Assembly (NCBI GenBank): GCA_030562195.1
Contig: CM060202.1
Span: forward strand, 682,001-746,000
Origin: Nipponacmea schrenckii
Lineage: Eukaryota > Mollusca > Gastropoda > Lottiidae
Reading direction: 5' to 3'
DNA: 64,000 nucleotides
In this document: positions 42,640-54,300 of the stretch, piece by piece
Position numbering within the stretch: the stretch's first letter is position 1
Layout of the letters: the number at the start of each line of letters is the position of its first letter
The notes under the pieces: model-generated
The model's database searches: none
What the model saw: the letters and a program-made list of their open reading frames with translations, nothing else
What the model was told of the DNA's origin: nothing
Translations under genes and position numbers: made by a program

Positions 42640-44908
42640 CTTTGAGGCGCTTTGCATTTCTTCTTTTCCTCAACATGATCTAGATGAAGCAGAAGACCCG
42701 ATGGAACTATTTACCATCATTTAACAAGATGTATCGTGTCAGGCGATCAGGCGATTCGTAAAACCTCGGCAACTCCAAAACGATTCAATAAACCATGGTT
42801 TAATGAAGACTGTAAGACAGCACTGAAAGAACGTAATCTGTTTTACGATTGCTTGAACGTGCACCGATGACAACATGGCCTCTTTTCGCATTGCACGGGC
42901 CAAGCCAGGCGGACTATCCGCCAGGCAAAGAGGTCGTCATGGCAGGAGTACGTGTCAAGGATCAACAGTTGTACGTCTTCCAAACCAGTCTGGGATAGGA
43001 TTCGTAGGATCAAGGGTAAAGCGGATACAATATCTGGGAACCATCTAGAAGTAGATGGTTCAACGCTCACCACACTTCCAGATATTGCTAATTCATTAGG
43101 TCGTAATTTTTCGTACAATTCATCCTCAAACTTTTGCTCCGATGCTTTCCAGAGAGTCCGTCTCCTGGAAGAAAGGAAAAGGTTAAATTTTACGTCTAAA
43201 AATGAGGAATATTACAACGAAAAATTTACTATATCTGAATTAAAGTATTTTTTGAAACAGGCCCATGATACAGCTACTGGACCTAATTGTATCCATTATC
43301 AGATCCAACACACATCTTCCTTACCCAACATTAAAAGAACTTTTACTTATATTTAACCAGATTTGGGATGACGGCGCCTTTCCTCCTTCTTGGTAAGGAT
43401 CCTACGAATCCTACTAATTACCGCCACTGCCCTATTGCATTGACCAGCTGTATTTGTAAAACCATGGAACGGATGATCAATTGAAGGCTGGTTTGGCACC
43501 TTGAGTCGAACAATCTTCTTACTTACCTCCAATGTGGATTTCGGTCCCAAAGGAGCTCCAAATTTTGAATCGTTCGTCAGGGATGCCTTCATCCAAAATC
43601 ACCATTTAGTAGCCATATTTTTTTTATTTGGAGAAGGCATATGATACTACTTGGAGATATGGCATTCTTCGTGATCTCTTTGACTTTGGTCTTAGAGGAA
43701 GATTGCCATTATTTATCTCCAATTTCCTTCACGATAGGACGTTTAAGGTACGACTTGGCTCCATTTTTTCAGATCCTTTTCCTCAGGATAATGGAGTTCC
43801 TCAGGGTAGCATATTATCCGTTACCCTTTTTTTCCATCAAGATAAATTCCATCACGTTGTGCCTTAGACGGGGGGTTGATGGCTCTCTGCATGTTGATGA
43901 CTTTCAGATGTGTTACAGTTCTACTAACATGCAGACGATCGAGCGTCAGTTGCAGCTTTGCTTTAACAATCTACAGCAATGGGCAACTGACAATGGATTT
44001 CGATTTTCGTCTGCATGCATTTCTGTAAAAGAAGAGGTCTGCACCTTGACTTAGTGTTACGTTTGGACAATGCTATCGTCCCTGTAGTACAGAAATTCAA
44101 ATTTCTTGGTCTTACATTTGACAGCAAGCTTTCTTTCCATCCACACATTAAAATCCTAAAGAAAAAATGTCTGAAAGCTCTCAACATACTGAGAGTCTTA
44201 TCCAACACTGACTGGGGAGCTGACCGTTAGCTCCTCCTATGATTATATCGAGCTTTGGTTCGATCCAAGCTCGATTATGGGTGCCAGGTGTATGGTTGAG
44301 TTCGTCCATCTTACCTCAAAGGGCTTGACACCATACACAACCAAGGACTTAGGATCAGTTTAGGCGCTTTTCGCACAACTCCAGTTGAGAGTCTGTACGT
44401 CGAGGCTAACGAACCCTCATTGTACGACAGACGTGACAGACTTTCACTGCAGTATGCTATTAAAAAAGCATCTTTGCCATATAATCCGGCTGACCGCCCC
44501 GTATTTAGTCTTTATTTTGAGCATTTGTACGAGGCCAAGCCTCGTGCAATTTCTTATTTTGGAGTCCGCATTCAACCCCTTATGTCAGTGGCTGGCATTA
44601 GCCATGACAGTATTGACTTGATAATGACCACAACTCAACCGTGGTCAATTGCTCCACTTCAGATAGACTTTAGTCTCTCGAGCAATAAGAAGTCACAGAC
44701 AAGCTCTATCGTCTTGGATTCTAAATTTCTCGAATTAAGGTCTAAATAGGGGATTATGCTCCTTTTTATACAGATGGGTCCAAGGATGGTGATAAGACCG
44801 TGACGCCATCTGAAGTCCTGTCTGTATCTCTTCCATCAGCAGTCTCTATTTTCACAGCTGAACTCTTGGCCATTTTACAGGCACTCGAGTTCTTTTATTC
44901 CAGAAAAT
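42640..44908 (+). pseudogene. LINE-B: Jockey/I-type reverse transcriptase with RNase H start
   Basis: Order: KPWFNEDCKTALKERN (connector), GPNCIHYQ, FPPSW, NYRHCPIALTSCICKTMER, LQCGFRSQRSS, FDLEKAYDTTWRYGI, FPQDNGVPQGSILSVTLF, then HVDDFQMCYSS where Y/F-V-D-D is expected, FKFLGLTFDSKLSF, and from 44,756 YAPFYTDGSKDGD with SIFTAELLAILQALEFF, the first two motifs of an LTR/LINE RNase H. There are many frameshifts. It breaks at about 44,908 where an inverted PLE fragment begins. Confidence 0.85.
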
Positions 44909-44998
44909 GTATGTTTTGGATGAAATGAGCTCTTATGCAAAAGTTGATGAGTGTCGGTTTCTTTGAAATATACTTTAATATCTAATTTATAAGTCTAT
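44909..44998 (-). mobile_element. 90-bp inverted PLE fragment
   Basis: GTATGTTTTGGATGAAATGA to AATATCTAATTTAT is the reverse complement of 40,432-40,504, inside the PLE linker before the GIY-YIG domain. It truncates the RNase H of LINE-B. Confidence 0.8.
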
Positions 44999-45206
44999 CG
45001 ACAGTCGAGCTGGAAGGTCATGTTTTGTTATAACAGAAAAAATCAGTGAAGCTTCACCAAAATGGATAACTTATTATTGTGAAGTTAACTTATGTTATAG
45101 TAAATGTTGAACTATCTCGGATATAATATAACTGAAGAAGAAACAACGCTGTGTGAAACTTTCTGTAACTTTTGGAATATAGCTGGTTTTTTACTTCAAA
45201 TCAACA

Positions 45207-45960
45207 ATGGCCGGTAAGGAGCTGAGTAAAATTAACATTTTCAATGCAGTAATCCAGTGTATTTTTCTCTTATTGGCTTTAGCTGGTGATATTGAGAGTA
45301 ACCCAGGGCCTGGACAGCAAGCATCTCCATTCATTGTGAAATCACGCAGCAGGATCAATACTAGAGGTCAATCAACTTTACCATACGGTGAATCTAAGTG
45401 TGATAAAGCATCGGACATTGATATTTCTAAAACTCTGATGAATATAGGTCAAGCTCTGACTGACATCACACAACAATTAGAAGACTTCAAACTAGAATTT
45501 AGAAGTATCAACTACAAACACTAACTGATGTCAAAAATGATCTGGAGGCCGTTAGAAACGAAAATTCCGAACTAAAAATAAAAGTTGAAAAGCTGGAAGA
45601 AAACAGTAAAAGGGAAAATCTGTTAATTTTTGGCCTGTCCGATAATGAAAATTTTGAAAAAACGAAGAAACTGAAACCATTCTCAGGAAATTTTTGTCAG
45701 AAAAGCTAGGCATCCTGTCTGCAGAGAGTGACGAGACCCTACCCATTGAGAGAGTTCTTAGAATTGGTGTTAAGAAACAAGACAAGTGCCGTCCCATATT
45801 AGTAAATAGGGGAATACTAGCCAGATAGAGGACTTCAGTGAAAGAGTTCGAAACTGTAGGAGAAAATTGGGTGTTTTTCTTATGAAAATTAAAGAAGACA
45901 ATCCAGAAGAGATAAACTGATAAACTATGTAACATAGCATAGAGATGTGGCCAAAGTGAT
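45207..45960 (+). pseudogene. LINE-C ORF1 with N-terminal 2A peptide, frameshifted
   Basis: ATG 45,207 (CAACAATGGCC) opens a 105-aa frame. Residues 11-27 are hydrophobic, followed directly by GDIESNPGP (D-x-E-x-N-P-G-P, residues 28-35, 45,288-45,311), the canonical 2A ribosome-skipping motif. After a frameshift near 45,505 the reading continues in another frame as a coiled coil (VRNENSELKIKVEKLEEN) and an RRM start (SKRENLLIFGLSD ... LPIERVLRIG), as in LINE ORF1 proteins. No ORF2 follows. 2A at the ORF1 N-terminus is known for some APE-type LINEs of marine invertebrates. Confidence 0.8.
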
Positions 45961-46679
45961 AGTACTAGTATTTGTAAATATGCACAAAAACTCATTATTT
46001 TCTCTTAATGTAGGTATTCTACTTTACCATTGACTTCTGCTAAGGGGAATAACTCTACAAGTAAAAACTTGCAATTGGTCACGTGACTTTATTTGTTTGT
46101 TTATCTTTAGAAAACCCACATCTCTTTAAAAAATCGACACGTGTAAATGATGCACTACCTGTCTTTGGCATTGATGTAATTAAATATATATGAAAGTAAG
46201 GTAAGTATTTGATGATATTTGGATTTGTGATAATTTATCTGGATTATTTTACAGGCAAAAATGTTACAGGCAATGAAGGTAATATCATCGAAAATAATTT
46301 TTTTTGGGTATACGGACATGTCGCTGCATATACGCCGTATACATGAAAAGTTAGTTTATTATTCGATCTTCATTTGTTAAAAATTTCAACTCAATAAACG
46401 TAACCGTTCACTGCCGATGATTTTTTAAAAAAAATTCTGTGAAATTTGGGGTATGATATAAGAGGAGTTATCACCCTTCCGATTTAGTCCGTTTCTTTTA
46501 TCGGCCAACAGTTCGTCTGCTAGGTCTTAATATACTGGATTAAAAAAAAGAATAGTGAATGAAATAAAATTGCAAATAAACAAGCAGTCCTTCACATCAC
46601 CTCCCCTCCCCTCCCCTACCCTACAATTGATTAAATATTATAAAGTTGTGGTGGATCAAGCAATGGCTAACTTATAACA
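45961..46679. other. no gene recognised
   Basis: AT-rich with a (CCCCT)n-type microsatellite at about 46,596-46,620. No motif of note. Confidence 0.45.
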
Positions 46680-46917
46680 GTTATAGATTGATTAATGGAG
46701 TTTTCAGTCTTGGCCTAGCTACTGTATTGTCTTGCTTGTGTATTAACTTTAGATAGAGGGGGGGGGGGGAAACTACTATCTCGTAGTTCCGGGAAAGCAC
46801 GGGCCTAGGAATCAGACCTAATTTTTTATTTCCTCGCACCGATCGGGATTCGAACCCACGGCAGGTGCCTAGCAGCCGACAGTCCAACTCGCTAACCACT
46901 GAGCCATTCACCACCCT
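46680..46917 (-). mobile_element. tRNA-derived SINE
   Basis: The minus strand starts GGTGGTGAATGGCTCAGTGG with box A-like TGGCTCAGTGGTTAGC (about 46,891-46,906) and a perfect box B GGGTTCGAATCCC (46,845-46,857), spaced as in a tRNA gene. The acceptor ends do not pair, so it is a tRNA-derived head, not a functional tRNA. The body follows to about 46,680. Such heads carry an internal RNA polymerase III promoter. Confidence 0.7.
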
Positions 46918-47189
46918 AGATATAACCAGTATTCTTGATTTAAGCCTAGTAATTTGAATTTATTTAAAACTTTTTTGTTGGTAAGTTGACATTCTCCCTT
47001 TTCGGTAAAATCCCCATATTTGTATTTCAAGATCTAATTTTGAGCTAAACAAATTTTTTCTCAGAGTCTACTCCAGCATTATCACTGAGGCAGTGCATGT
47101 TAAAGATCCTTTGATAGTTGGGAATTGTTTTTTTACCTTTAATATTCAAATCAATTAATTCCAAGTCTAGAAACAGGTCAATTAAATAA
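46918..47189. other. no gene recognised
   Basis: AT-rich spacer between the SINE and the truncated 3' side of LINE-D. No motif identified. Confidence 0.4.
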
Positions 47190-48995
47190 CTAAAGTGAAA
47201 GTGAATCTAAATCTAAATCTATGCTCCATTTGTTAAAAGAGATTATTTGTGTTTTGCACTGTTTCTGCACAAATTTCCGGTATATATATCTAGAGTTGTA
47301 ATTATCTCTTAGTAAAGCCATCATAATGAACGAATTTGATGGTAAAATTATCTTTTCCGAGTTCCATGATTTTTTTAAGTTTTGGATAGACTTCACAATT
47401 CCATGAAAATGAAGAAATTGGGGTTTAAAATGGTAAATTCTGGAGAATTCTTCATAAGAGAGAATTTCTCCAGTCGTGTCAGTTATATCATTTACTGTTT
47501 TAATTCCCCTAGTGTACCAGCTATATAGGATGGAATTTGTTTATCAGCGAATTGTACCACAAAGATACTAGTAGATGACCGACAGCTAAGTTTTCTGAAG
47601 GGTTTTGTTCCAGTTGTAAATATTCTGAAAAGTAGTACAGTGTCTGTTTCCAAAATTCATTACCTATCTGATTAGCTAATTGCTTTGGGTATTCGTCTCC
47701 AAATAGAAAAATGTTATCAATTTTATTTTTAATGATATGTTTTAAGAGTAGAAACCAGTCGGAGTTCGAATTAACTATTCTTTTGATCCATTTTAATTTC
47801 AAGGACTTTATGTATGAAACCAAATCTATCATTCTGAGGCCACCATTTTTTGTATTTTGTATGAGAACTTTTCTTGAAATTTTTTTCTGTTTTCCCCCAT
47901 ATAAATTTATAAAGGATCGTGTTAATTTCTGAAATAAATTGAGAGCTTGGTGTCGGTAGACTTGTTAGGAGATGAGTTAGTTTAGGGATTATTAAGGTTT
48001 TAACTACACAAATTTTTCCAATGACTGTCAGATTTCTGTGTCCAGTCCTTGACTGCCCTTTTCAACTCTACCATTTTTGTTTGAAAATTTAGTGGGACAA
48101 TAGATGCCGTATCTGTACTGAAAGTTATTCCGAGAACACTGAAGGGTTTAGAAGTCCAAGAAAGATTTAGATCTTCACATATGTTTCCCCTGCCAATGCT
48201 TGCACCTATCCAAACTGCATTTGTTTTTGATATGTTTGGTTTCAGACCAGAGTATTTTGAAAACTCTTCTAGAAGGTTTAATGCGTTTCTGAGAGATCTT
48301 TCTGTTCCATCTAAAATTATGGTAGTATCGTCTGCATATTGCATTATTTAAATACTTTTTGAGCCAAATTTTATACCTTGGATGTTTTCATTTTGCCTAA
48401 AAAGGATACCCAATATTTCTACACATATAAGAAATAGATAGGGGTTTATAGGGTCCCCCTGTCTGCAACCTCTTTCTATTCTGAAATGGGAAGATAAATG
48501 ACCCACTTGTGTCACACACAGTTCTGCATTGGAGTTCAAGATTTCGATCCATCTAATAAATTCTAGTGGGAAATTGAAAAAACTGAGTACATTTTTCAGA
48601 AATTTCCATGAGAGAGAATCAAAAGCTTTCAAAAAATCCACAATTAACAGAGAACCGTCAAGGTTTTCTTCTTGAGTATATTGGATCAAATCATATAACA
48701 TCCTCGTATTTTCAGCTATAAAACGTCCTTTTAGGAAACCCTTTTGATTTTCATCTGTACAAGTTTTCATAAAAAAGTTTTATTTTATTCAGGATTTCAA
48801 ATTGGCCTGTCGTAATAGTATCATTGTTAGGGTCGACAATTTTCGTTATAGTTTTATTTATGTTATTTCTCTTCTCTAAGCTACAAAAATATCGAGTTGA
48901 TTTCTCACCTTCCTCAATCCACTGTGCTTTACTCCTTATCATATTACACTCAATTTTGCTACGTCTCAGGTTTTCCAATTTTTGTTTTGATTCGG
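47190..48995 (-). pseudogene. LINE-D ORF2 linker, reverse transcriptase and C-terminal region
   Basis: The linker QWIEEGEKSTRYFCSLEKR and KLFYENLYR (about 48,770-48,910) is followed directly by NQKGFLKGRFIAENTR, so about 100 residues covering the first RT motifs are deleted. Then SLLIVDFLKAFDSLSWKF, RGCRQGDPINPYLFLICVEI, one in-frame TAA at about 48,347, and the active site QYADDTTIILDG (about 48,310-48,345). Later parts read NISKTNAVWIG, FSVLGITFS and WYTRGIKTVNDI. The G-R-F-I-x-E-N-T-R and Q-G-D-P motifs place it near the Tx1/L1 group. Confidence 0.85.
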
Positions 48996-49087
48996 TGAGA
49001 ATTTCACTTAATGTTTGGGCGTTTGGGTCACAGTCTAAATAGGCTTCTATACAGTTTATTTCTTATATCAAATTTAATTCATGTGTC

Positions 49088-50002
49088 TTAATTTCTTTTA
49101 ATAGTATAAGGAATGGTTATACCTCTTATGTCTAGTAGAATCATTTCATATAGCAACGAATGACTTGAGATATCGTGTTTAAGTGGTGTTTTAGCTATAC
49201 TTTCTTTAATAAGAGATACATATTCTTTGTCTCTTAGTAGTGAATTGTTAAATTTCCAGTAGCTTCTCCAACGAAGAAAGTCATTTAATCTTAAATTTAA
49301 CTCTATAAAAGAGTGGTCTGTTCTGTAGCCTGATGAGGTTTCTACTTTATCAATTAAATTTATAAGTTCTTTACTCACTAAGAAAAAGTCCAGCCTTGCT
49401 TTTTTAACCGGATTTTGTTTATTACAAGTGTACCTTTTTAAAGTAGGATTATTATTTCTAAAAGGGTCTATTAGATCGAGATTTTCTTTTAAAGATAATA
49501 CTGCTTTTCTAGCTTTTGGATTATTTATATGTTTATTGTTGTATGTATCTAAATCAATATCCTGGACTAGATTCCAATCGCCTACCACTATTTTAAACTC
49601 AGCTTCTGAATTGCATATATGCTTTTCAATGTTTTTATAAAAATTTGGATTATCTTGATTCGGTCCATATAAATTAATTAAGAGAAAATTATGTTTATTT
49701 TCTATTTTGAGTTCCAATAAGACTAAATTTCCAATATCATCAATTTCGAAGTTTAGGATTTCATACTCAAAGTTTTTATTAAAAAGAATAGCTGTACCTC
49801 TTGAGTCAGATCTACCAGGACTAGAAAATAAATCATACCCCCATTGTGACCGGATAAGTTTTGACTCTTCTTCTACAAAATGTGTATCTTGGATACAGTA
49901 AATGTTGAATTGTTTTTCTCGAAGTACATCGAACAGATCAATTCTCTTTTTAAAGTCTCCCAAACCCCTGCAATTAAGTGAAAGTATCTTTAGCTGCTGC
50001 AT
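49088..50002 (-). CDS. LINE-D APE-type endonuclease
   Basis: A 304-aa open frame starts at ATG 50,002 (MQQLKILSLNCRGLGDFKKR). Catalytic blocks: SLNCRGLG, CIQDTHF (Asp where Glu is more usual), IVVGDWNLVQD, KARLDFFLVS and RTDHSFIEL. The frame ends at 49,088; a frameshift there separates it from the ORF2 linker. The enzyme would nick target DNA for reverse transcription. Confidence 0.88.
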   Translation of the reverse strand: MQQLKILSLNCRGLGDFKKRIDLFDVLREKQFNIYCIQDTHFVEEESKLIRSQWGYDLFSSPGRSDSRGTAILFNKNFEYEILNFEIDDIGNLVLLELKIENKHNFLLINLYGPNQDNPNFYKNIEKHICNSEAEFKIVVGDWNLVQDIDLDTYNNKHINNPKARKAVLSLKENLDLIDPFRNNNPTLKRYTCNKQNPVKKARLDFFLVSKELINLIDKVETSSGYRTDHSFIELNLRLNDFLRWRSYWKFNNSLLRDKEYVSLIKESIAKTPLKHDISSHSLLYEMILLDIRGITIPYTIKRN

Positions 50003-50160
50003 AACTTAAATGATAAAAAAGAATATATAAATGGAGACAATCACACACATACATAGAGTATTATAAAAAATATAGTACAGAAAAATATGCAAAAACATAT
50101 TTAGAGAAGCCCATATTAATGGGTTTTCTCTGAATGCACAGAAAAAATAGAACTTTGGTT

Positions 50161-50195
50161 CTCTCTCTTGTGTGCCTCCAGTTTCATTACGCAAT
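50161..50195 (-). promoter_or_regulatory. intercistronic arm of a 19+7-bp inverted repeat
   Basis: CTCTCTCTTGTGTGCCTCC (50,161-50,179) is the exact complement of 51,815-51,833, and ACGCAAT (50,189-50,195) complements ATTGCGT at 51,807-51,813. In the element RNA this would pair the 5' UTR with a site about 160 nt before the ORF2 start, looping out ORF1. Function is inference. Confidence 0.6.
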
Positions 50196-50859
50196 AACAT
50201 TTCGATTTGTGTATGAAAAACCTTTTAATCAAGTTGGTCGGAGGCCTGACACAATCTCATTATTCTAATTGAAACTCTTGTCGTTTGGACCTCGTATGCT
50301 ACTCAGGCACACTGTTCAACTAACCTATAATTTGTAATTAAAACATTTTTGTTACCTACTAATTGCGGAATAATTGTATAATTTTAATACCATTGAACTA
50401 AAAGAAACCTTTTTGTGATCTTAATTAACATCTTCTAAAAAGGAGAAAATAGGATTAGGCATTGTAGCATTTATAGACAATCAAATATAGGTTAATATTC
50501 ATAAACATTTCACTCTCTGTTAATGCCTATAATAACTTTTTCACATAAATATATAATTGCTTAAAGTATCCTTAATATTTGGTCAAAAATAATACAAATC
50601 ATATAAATATTTCCCATGCATTGCTGACATTGTTCAAAAGTGTTCCTATATAATTTGTAATTAAAGCATTTCTTTTACTATATCAGTTTCCCTACAAGTT
50701 GGATAATATCATTTCACTCACTAGCCTAAAATATCAGATTTATAGACATATACCTTCAAACGGAAAGAGAGAAATAGCATTAGGCATTAATAACATTAGA
50801 CATTTATAACAGTCAACATATTTAAATAAGACTGAGATAATAACTACAAGTTCATTGTC

Positions 50860-51746
50860 AATTTTCACTATATTTCTTCCAGGGGTTGTTTTTATTTTGC
50901 CTAGCTTCAAGCCACACACTATTATATGTCTCTCGAATTCTGGTCTGCATGGATTTTTGCCTCAAGCTGTAAGCTGTTTTAGCAAGTTGCGCTCTTTGTT
51001 TTTTTAACTTTTTTGGAAGATCACTGCGAATTGATACACCTTTCTATAGTCTATGTTTACCTGTAAAGGTCTGAGCGAGAATGTTATTGTGATCAGATAA
51101 ATGAACAAACTTCACAATTATTGTTTCTGGAGTGTCTGAATATTCCTGAATAGCATTTGGGTATTTTGGCAGCCTGTGTGCATTTGCAATAGAGATATGG
51201 TCAGCTGAGTCTTTGCTAAACCCGAGTCGAGTTTGTAAGAAAGATCTTACCAATTGCTCGGTATTTTCTTTGTTTGATGGCACTCTTGGTATTCCGTAGA
51301 ATAGTAAGTTGTATTTCCTACTTCTAAATTCAGCATACTGTAACTTATCTTCTACTTCCATTACCCTTGTCTCTAGGTCGCCTATAAAGTCTCTTGAAGG
51401 AGAATCTGCTTTGTCTTGGAAATCGAGTGATCTTTGCAGGTCTTTCAATTCCTTATTTGTGGTCTTCAGGTCATATTTGGTCTCATTTATGTCAGCTCTT
51501 AGGTCTCTAATGGAAGTTTCGATATTAAACATTCTTTTCGACATTTTTTTCATCCAGTTTACCAATTAAATCTACCATAATGTTGCGTAGATCTTCATTG
51601 CTAATAATTGATTTACTCACAGTTATTTCTTCGCACGTGCTGGATTTGTCGACATGGATATCGCCATCTTGTTGTTTTGATGTGTGTTCGATTTGTTGTG
51701 TTGTACCTTTCCCACTGTCTTTATTTCCATTAAATTTAGTGCCCAT
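50860..51746 (-). pseudogene. LINE-D ORF1: coiled coil plus RRM-like RNA-binding protein
   Basis: The start frame MGTKFNGNKDSGKGTTQQ (from 51,746) shifts near 51,540 in an A-run into the frame of MFNIETSIRDLRADINETK, a long coiled coil. Then FRSRKYNLLFYGIPRVPSNK, LVRSFLQTRLGFSKDSA and DTPETIIVKFVHLSDHNNIL form the RRM core. A stop at 51,044 is followed in the same frame by a basic tail (LPKKLKKQRAQLAKTAYSLR) to about 50,860. The layout is that of L1-type ORF1 proteins. Confidence 0.75.
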
Positions 51747-51896
51747 TTTGCCCGTGTTGTCTGTTTACCATATATACTTTTTGACATGACCTAAGCAACT
51801 TAATACATTGCGTTGGAGGCACACAAGAGAGAGTGACGGAGCGAAGAACTAGACACGTCTTCTCGCCTCAAGCGTCATCACGTGATCAAAAGGTTT

Positions 51897-53173
51897 ATTG
51901 ATTATTTGTCACAATATGATATTGTGAACTTAAGTGAAACTTGGTGTAGAAATCATTCTCTCTAGTAAGAGATTATAGAGGTAAAGGTAGAGTATCGGGT
52001 GGTAAATTAGTGTTCATTAAGAAGTCGGTAGTTAATCTGTTTAAGAGAATTCACTCTGAAAAGAGTAATGGTGTTTATTTTGTAGTTAATCCGGGTTTAC
52101 TGTTTAATTATACGACCATATTTTGCTTTGTATACATACCCCCATATAATTCTGTGTATAACTATCTCGAAACAAATGAACCTAATGGAATTGTTAATTT
52201 TGAAAATGACATGATTCAATTTAAAAGTGAATTTCCAAAAGACGTTTGTTTTTGTATAGCCGGTGATCTAAATTCGAGGGTTGGATCTGAACAAGATGTT
52301 ATTATCAACGATCAAGCTAAATATCTACCTTGCGAAGATGATTATGAGTCAGATGTTTTTGCAACTAAACGTTGCTCAAAAGACACAATCGTTAACACAT
52401 ATGGAACAAATCTAATCGAGTTGTGTAAGTCATTTAGTGTTCACATATTGAATGGACGCGGTGACAATGATAACAATGGCGAAATGACATATTTGAGCGA
52501 TAACGGCCAAAGCGTGGTAGACTATGTTATAGTATCGAGCAACATATTTGCATCCTTTTTAAACTTTGAAATTTTATCATATTATGATGTTTCAGATCAT
52601 CTCTCTACTCATTGTATCATCGAATCGCAGATTAAACGTCAAGTTGAAATTAGTGATGCCAACGATATGAAGGTGAGTCGATGGCAACGATTAAAATGGA
52701 TCCCAACGCTGATTGATGATTTCATTCTTAACCTAAACAGTGATGCAACCCGTGAAAGGTTTAGCAGACTTGAGCAAATGATAGAAACACGTGATATCGA
52801 CAAATCAGTTTTGGAGCTCTCTGCAGTGCTACAGAACACCGCTTCCAGAATGGAAATGAAGTCATATGACCATCGACAACTACAACAGGTACAACCAGAA
52901 TGGTGGGACAGCGAATGCCAGCATCTCAAGAACATGAAATATAACATGCTCAATGTTTATAGGAACAGCAATACGGAAGATGATCTGGTGAAATATAAAC
53001 AATTGAAGAGACAATTTAAAGCATGTTGTAGGTCAAAGAAATCGACACAAGTATCTGAAGCAAACCAAATATTAGCAGACGAAAAACATTTCGAAACCAA
53101 AGAGCTATGGAAGATGATGAAGATGCACAAGAACCAAACAGACAAAACTGTTAATATCGAAGCAAATGAATGA
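51897..53173 (+). pseudogene. LINE-E endonuclease and connector
   Basis: After stops near 51,960 a 387-codon frame opens (52,010). Blocks: FCFVYIPPYNSVYNY, CIAGDLNSRVGSE, GQSVVDYVIVS and YYDVSDHLSTHC, so the S-D-H triplet lost in LINE-A is kept here. The connector has PEWWDSECQHLKNMKYNML and FKACCRSKK. It ends at TGA 53,171. Confidence 0.85.
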
Positions 53174-54300
53174 TTCAATTACTTCGAAGCTCTCTTTACT
53201 GAGAAAACACCTATTTTAGACGATGCGTTTGAGCTGGACGTTCTACAAACACTAAATGAATACACCAACGATAACTCCAATCCAACGCTTGATGCAGAAA
53301 TCACTAGAGCAGAAATCGTGTCAACTGTAAGAAACTTACCAAACTCAAAAGCTCCAGGTCCGGATGTTATAGTCAATGAAGTTCTAAAGCATTCCATAGA
53401 AGTCATCTTGCCATATCTTCTTCGTATATTCAACGCAATCATGTCCTCTGGTAAGTTTCCTAAAAGTTGGAGCAAAGCCGTAATCCACCCAATCTTAAAG
53501 AAGGGAAATTCGAAAGACCCATCAAACTACAGAGGAATATCACTCATCTCGTCTGTTGGAAAAATCTTCACCAAGATATTAAATACCAAATTAGCTAATT
53601 GGTGTGAAAGTCCGGATATACTTCTTGAGAGCCAGGCTGGATACAGGAAAAGATATAGCACTGTCGACCACATTTTTAACTTACAAGCTCTTACCCAGAA
53701 GTACCTGTCAAAGAAATATGGTCGCTTTTATTGCTTGTTTGTTGATTTCTCCCGGGCCTATGATAGTTTGCAACATCACTTACTAAAATATGTCTTAATC
53801 AAAAATGATATAAGCAGTAAATTTTATCAAGTAATAAAATCGATGTATGAAAATTTGAAATCAGTCGTCCAATCAGATAAATTGTGTCTGACTGAGTACT
53901 TCGATTGTACGATTGGTACTAGACAAGGTTGCATGTTTAGTCCTTTATTATTCGTATTATTTTTAAATGAATAACAAGACTTGTTTAAGTCTCATAACTG
54001 CCGTACCCAAGGCATATTTGTTAATCACAATATTGATAATATAATCTCACTTGAATATGCTACTGATATTTCTGCAATGTCTGATACTGTGGGAAGGTTA
54101 CAATCTCAAATTTGGTATGTCTATCAATTTAAATAAAACTAAGATTGTAGTATTTCGAAGGGGCGGAATCATTAAAGGTAATGAAAAATGGTATCTAAAT
54201 GGCTCTGAAGTTGAGGTTGTCTCCAGTTACAAATATCTTGGTATAATTTCACTCCAAAACTTTGTTGGTCAGAAAATATCAGGACGCTAGTCTCACAAGC
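53174..54300 (+). pseudogene. LINE-E reverse transcriptase, active site altered
   Basis: Frames carry LPNSKAPGPDVIVNEVL, FPKSWSKAVIHPILKKGN, NYRGISLISSVGKIF, SQAGYRKRYSTVDHIF, CLFVDFSRAYDSLQ and GTRQGCMFSPLLFVLFLNE, then TAA at 53,972. The catalytic F/Y-A-D-D reads EYATDISAMSD (about 54,051-54,083), losing one catalytic Asp. Further frameshifts precede INLNKTKIVVFRRGG and YKYLGII. Confidence 0.85.

Larger units (their letters stand above)
47190..51890 (-). mobile_element. LINE-D: Tx1/L1-like LINE, 5' end present, 3' end missing
   Basis: Reading on the minus strand: a GC-richer 5' UTR (about 51,890-51,747), ORF1 (51,746-50,860), an AT-rich intercistronic region (50,860-50,003), then ORF2 endonuclease, linker, reverse transcriptase and a C-terminal region to about 47,190. 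The zf-RVT and 3' tail are absent. Loss of the 3' end is opposite to the usual 5' truncation of LINEs. A 19-bp inverted repeat links the 5' UTR (51,815-51,833) with the intercistronic region (50,161-50,179). Confidence 0.75.

Noticed and set aside
46845..46917. Functional tRNA gene
   Set aside because: Box A and box B are present, but the acceptor ends do not pair and the sequence continues into a SINE-like body.
48824..49042. Plus-strand frames opposite LINE-D (48.8-49.9 kb)
   Set aside because: They are shadows of the minus-strand endonuclease and reverse transcriptase codons.
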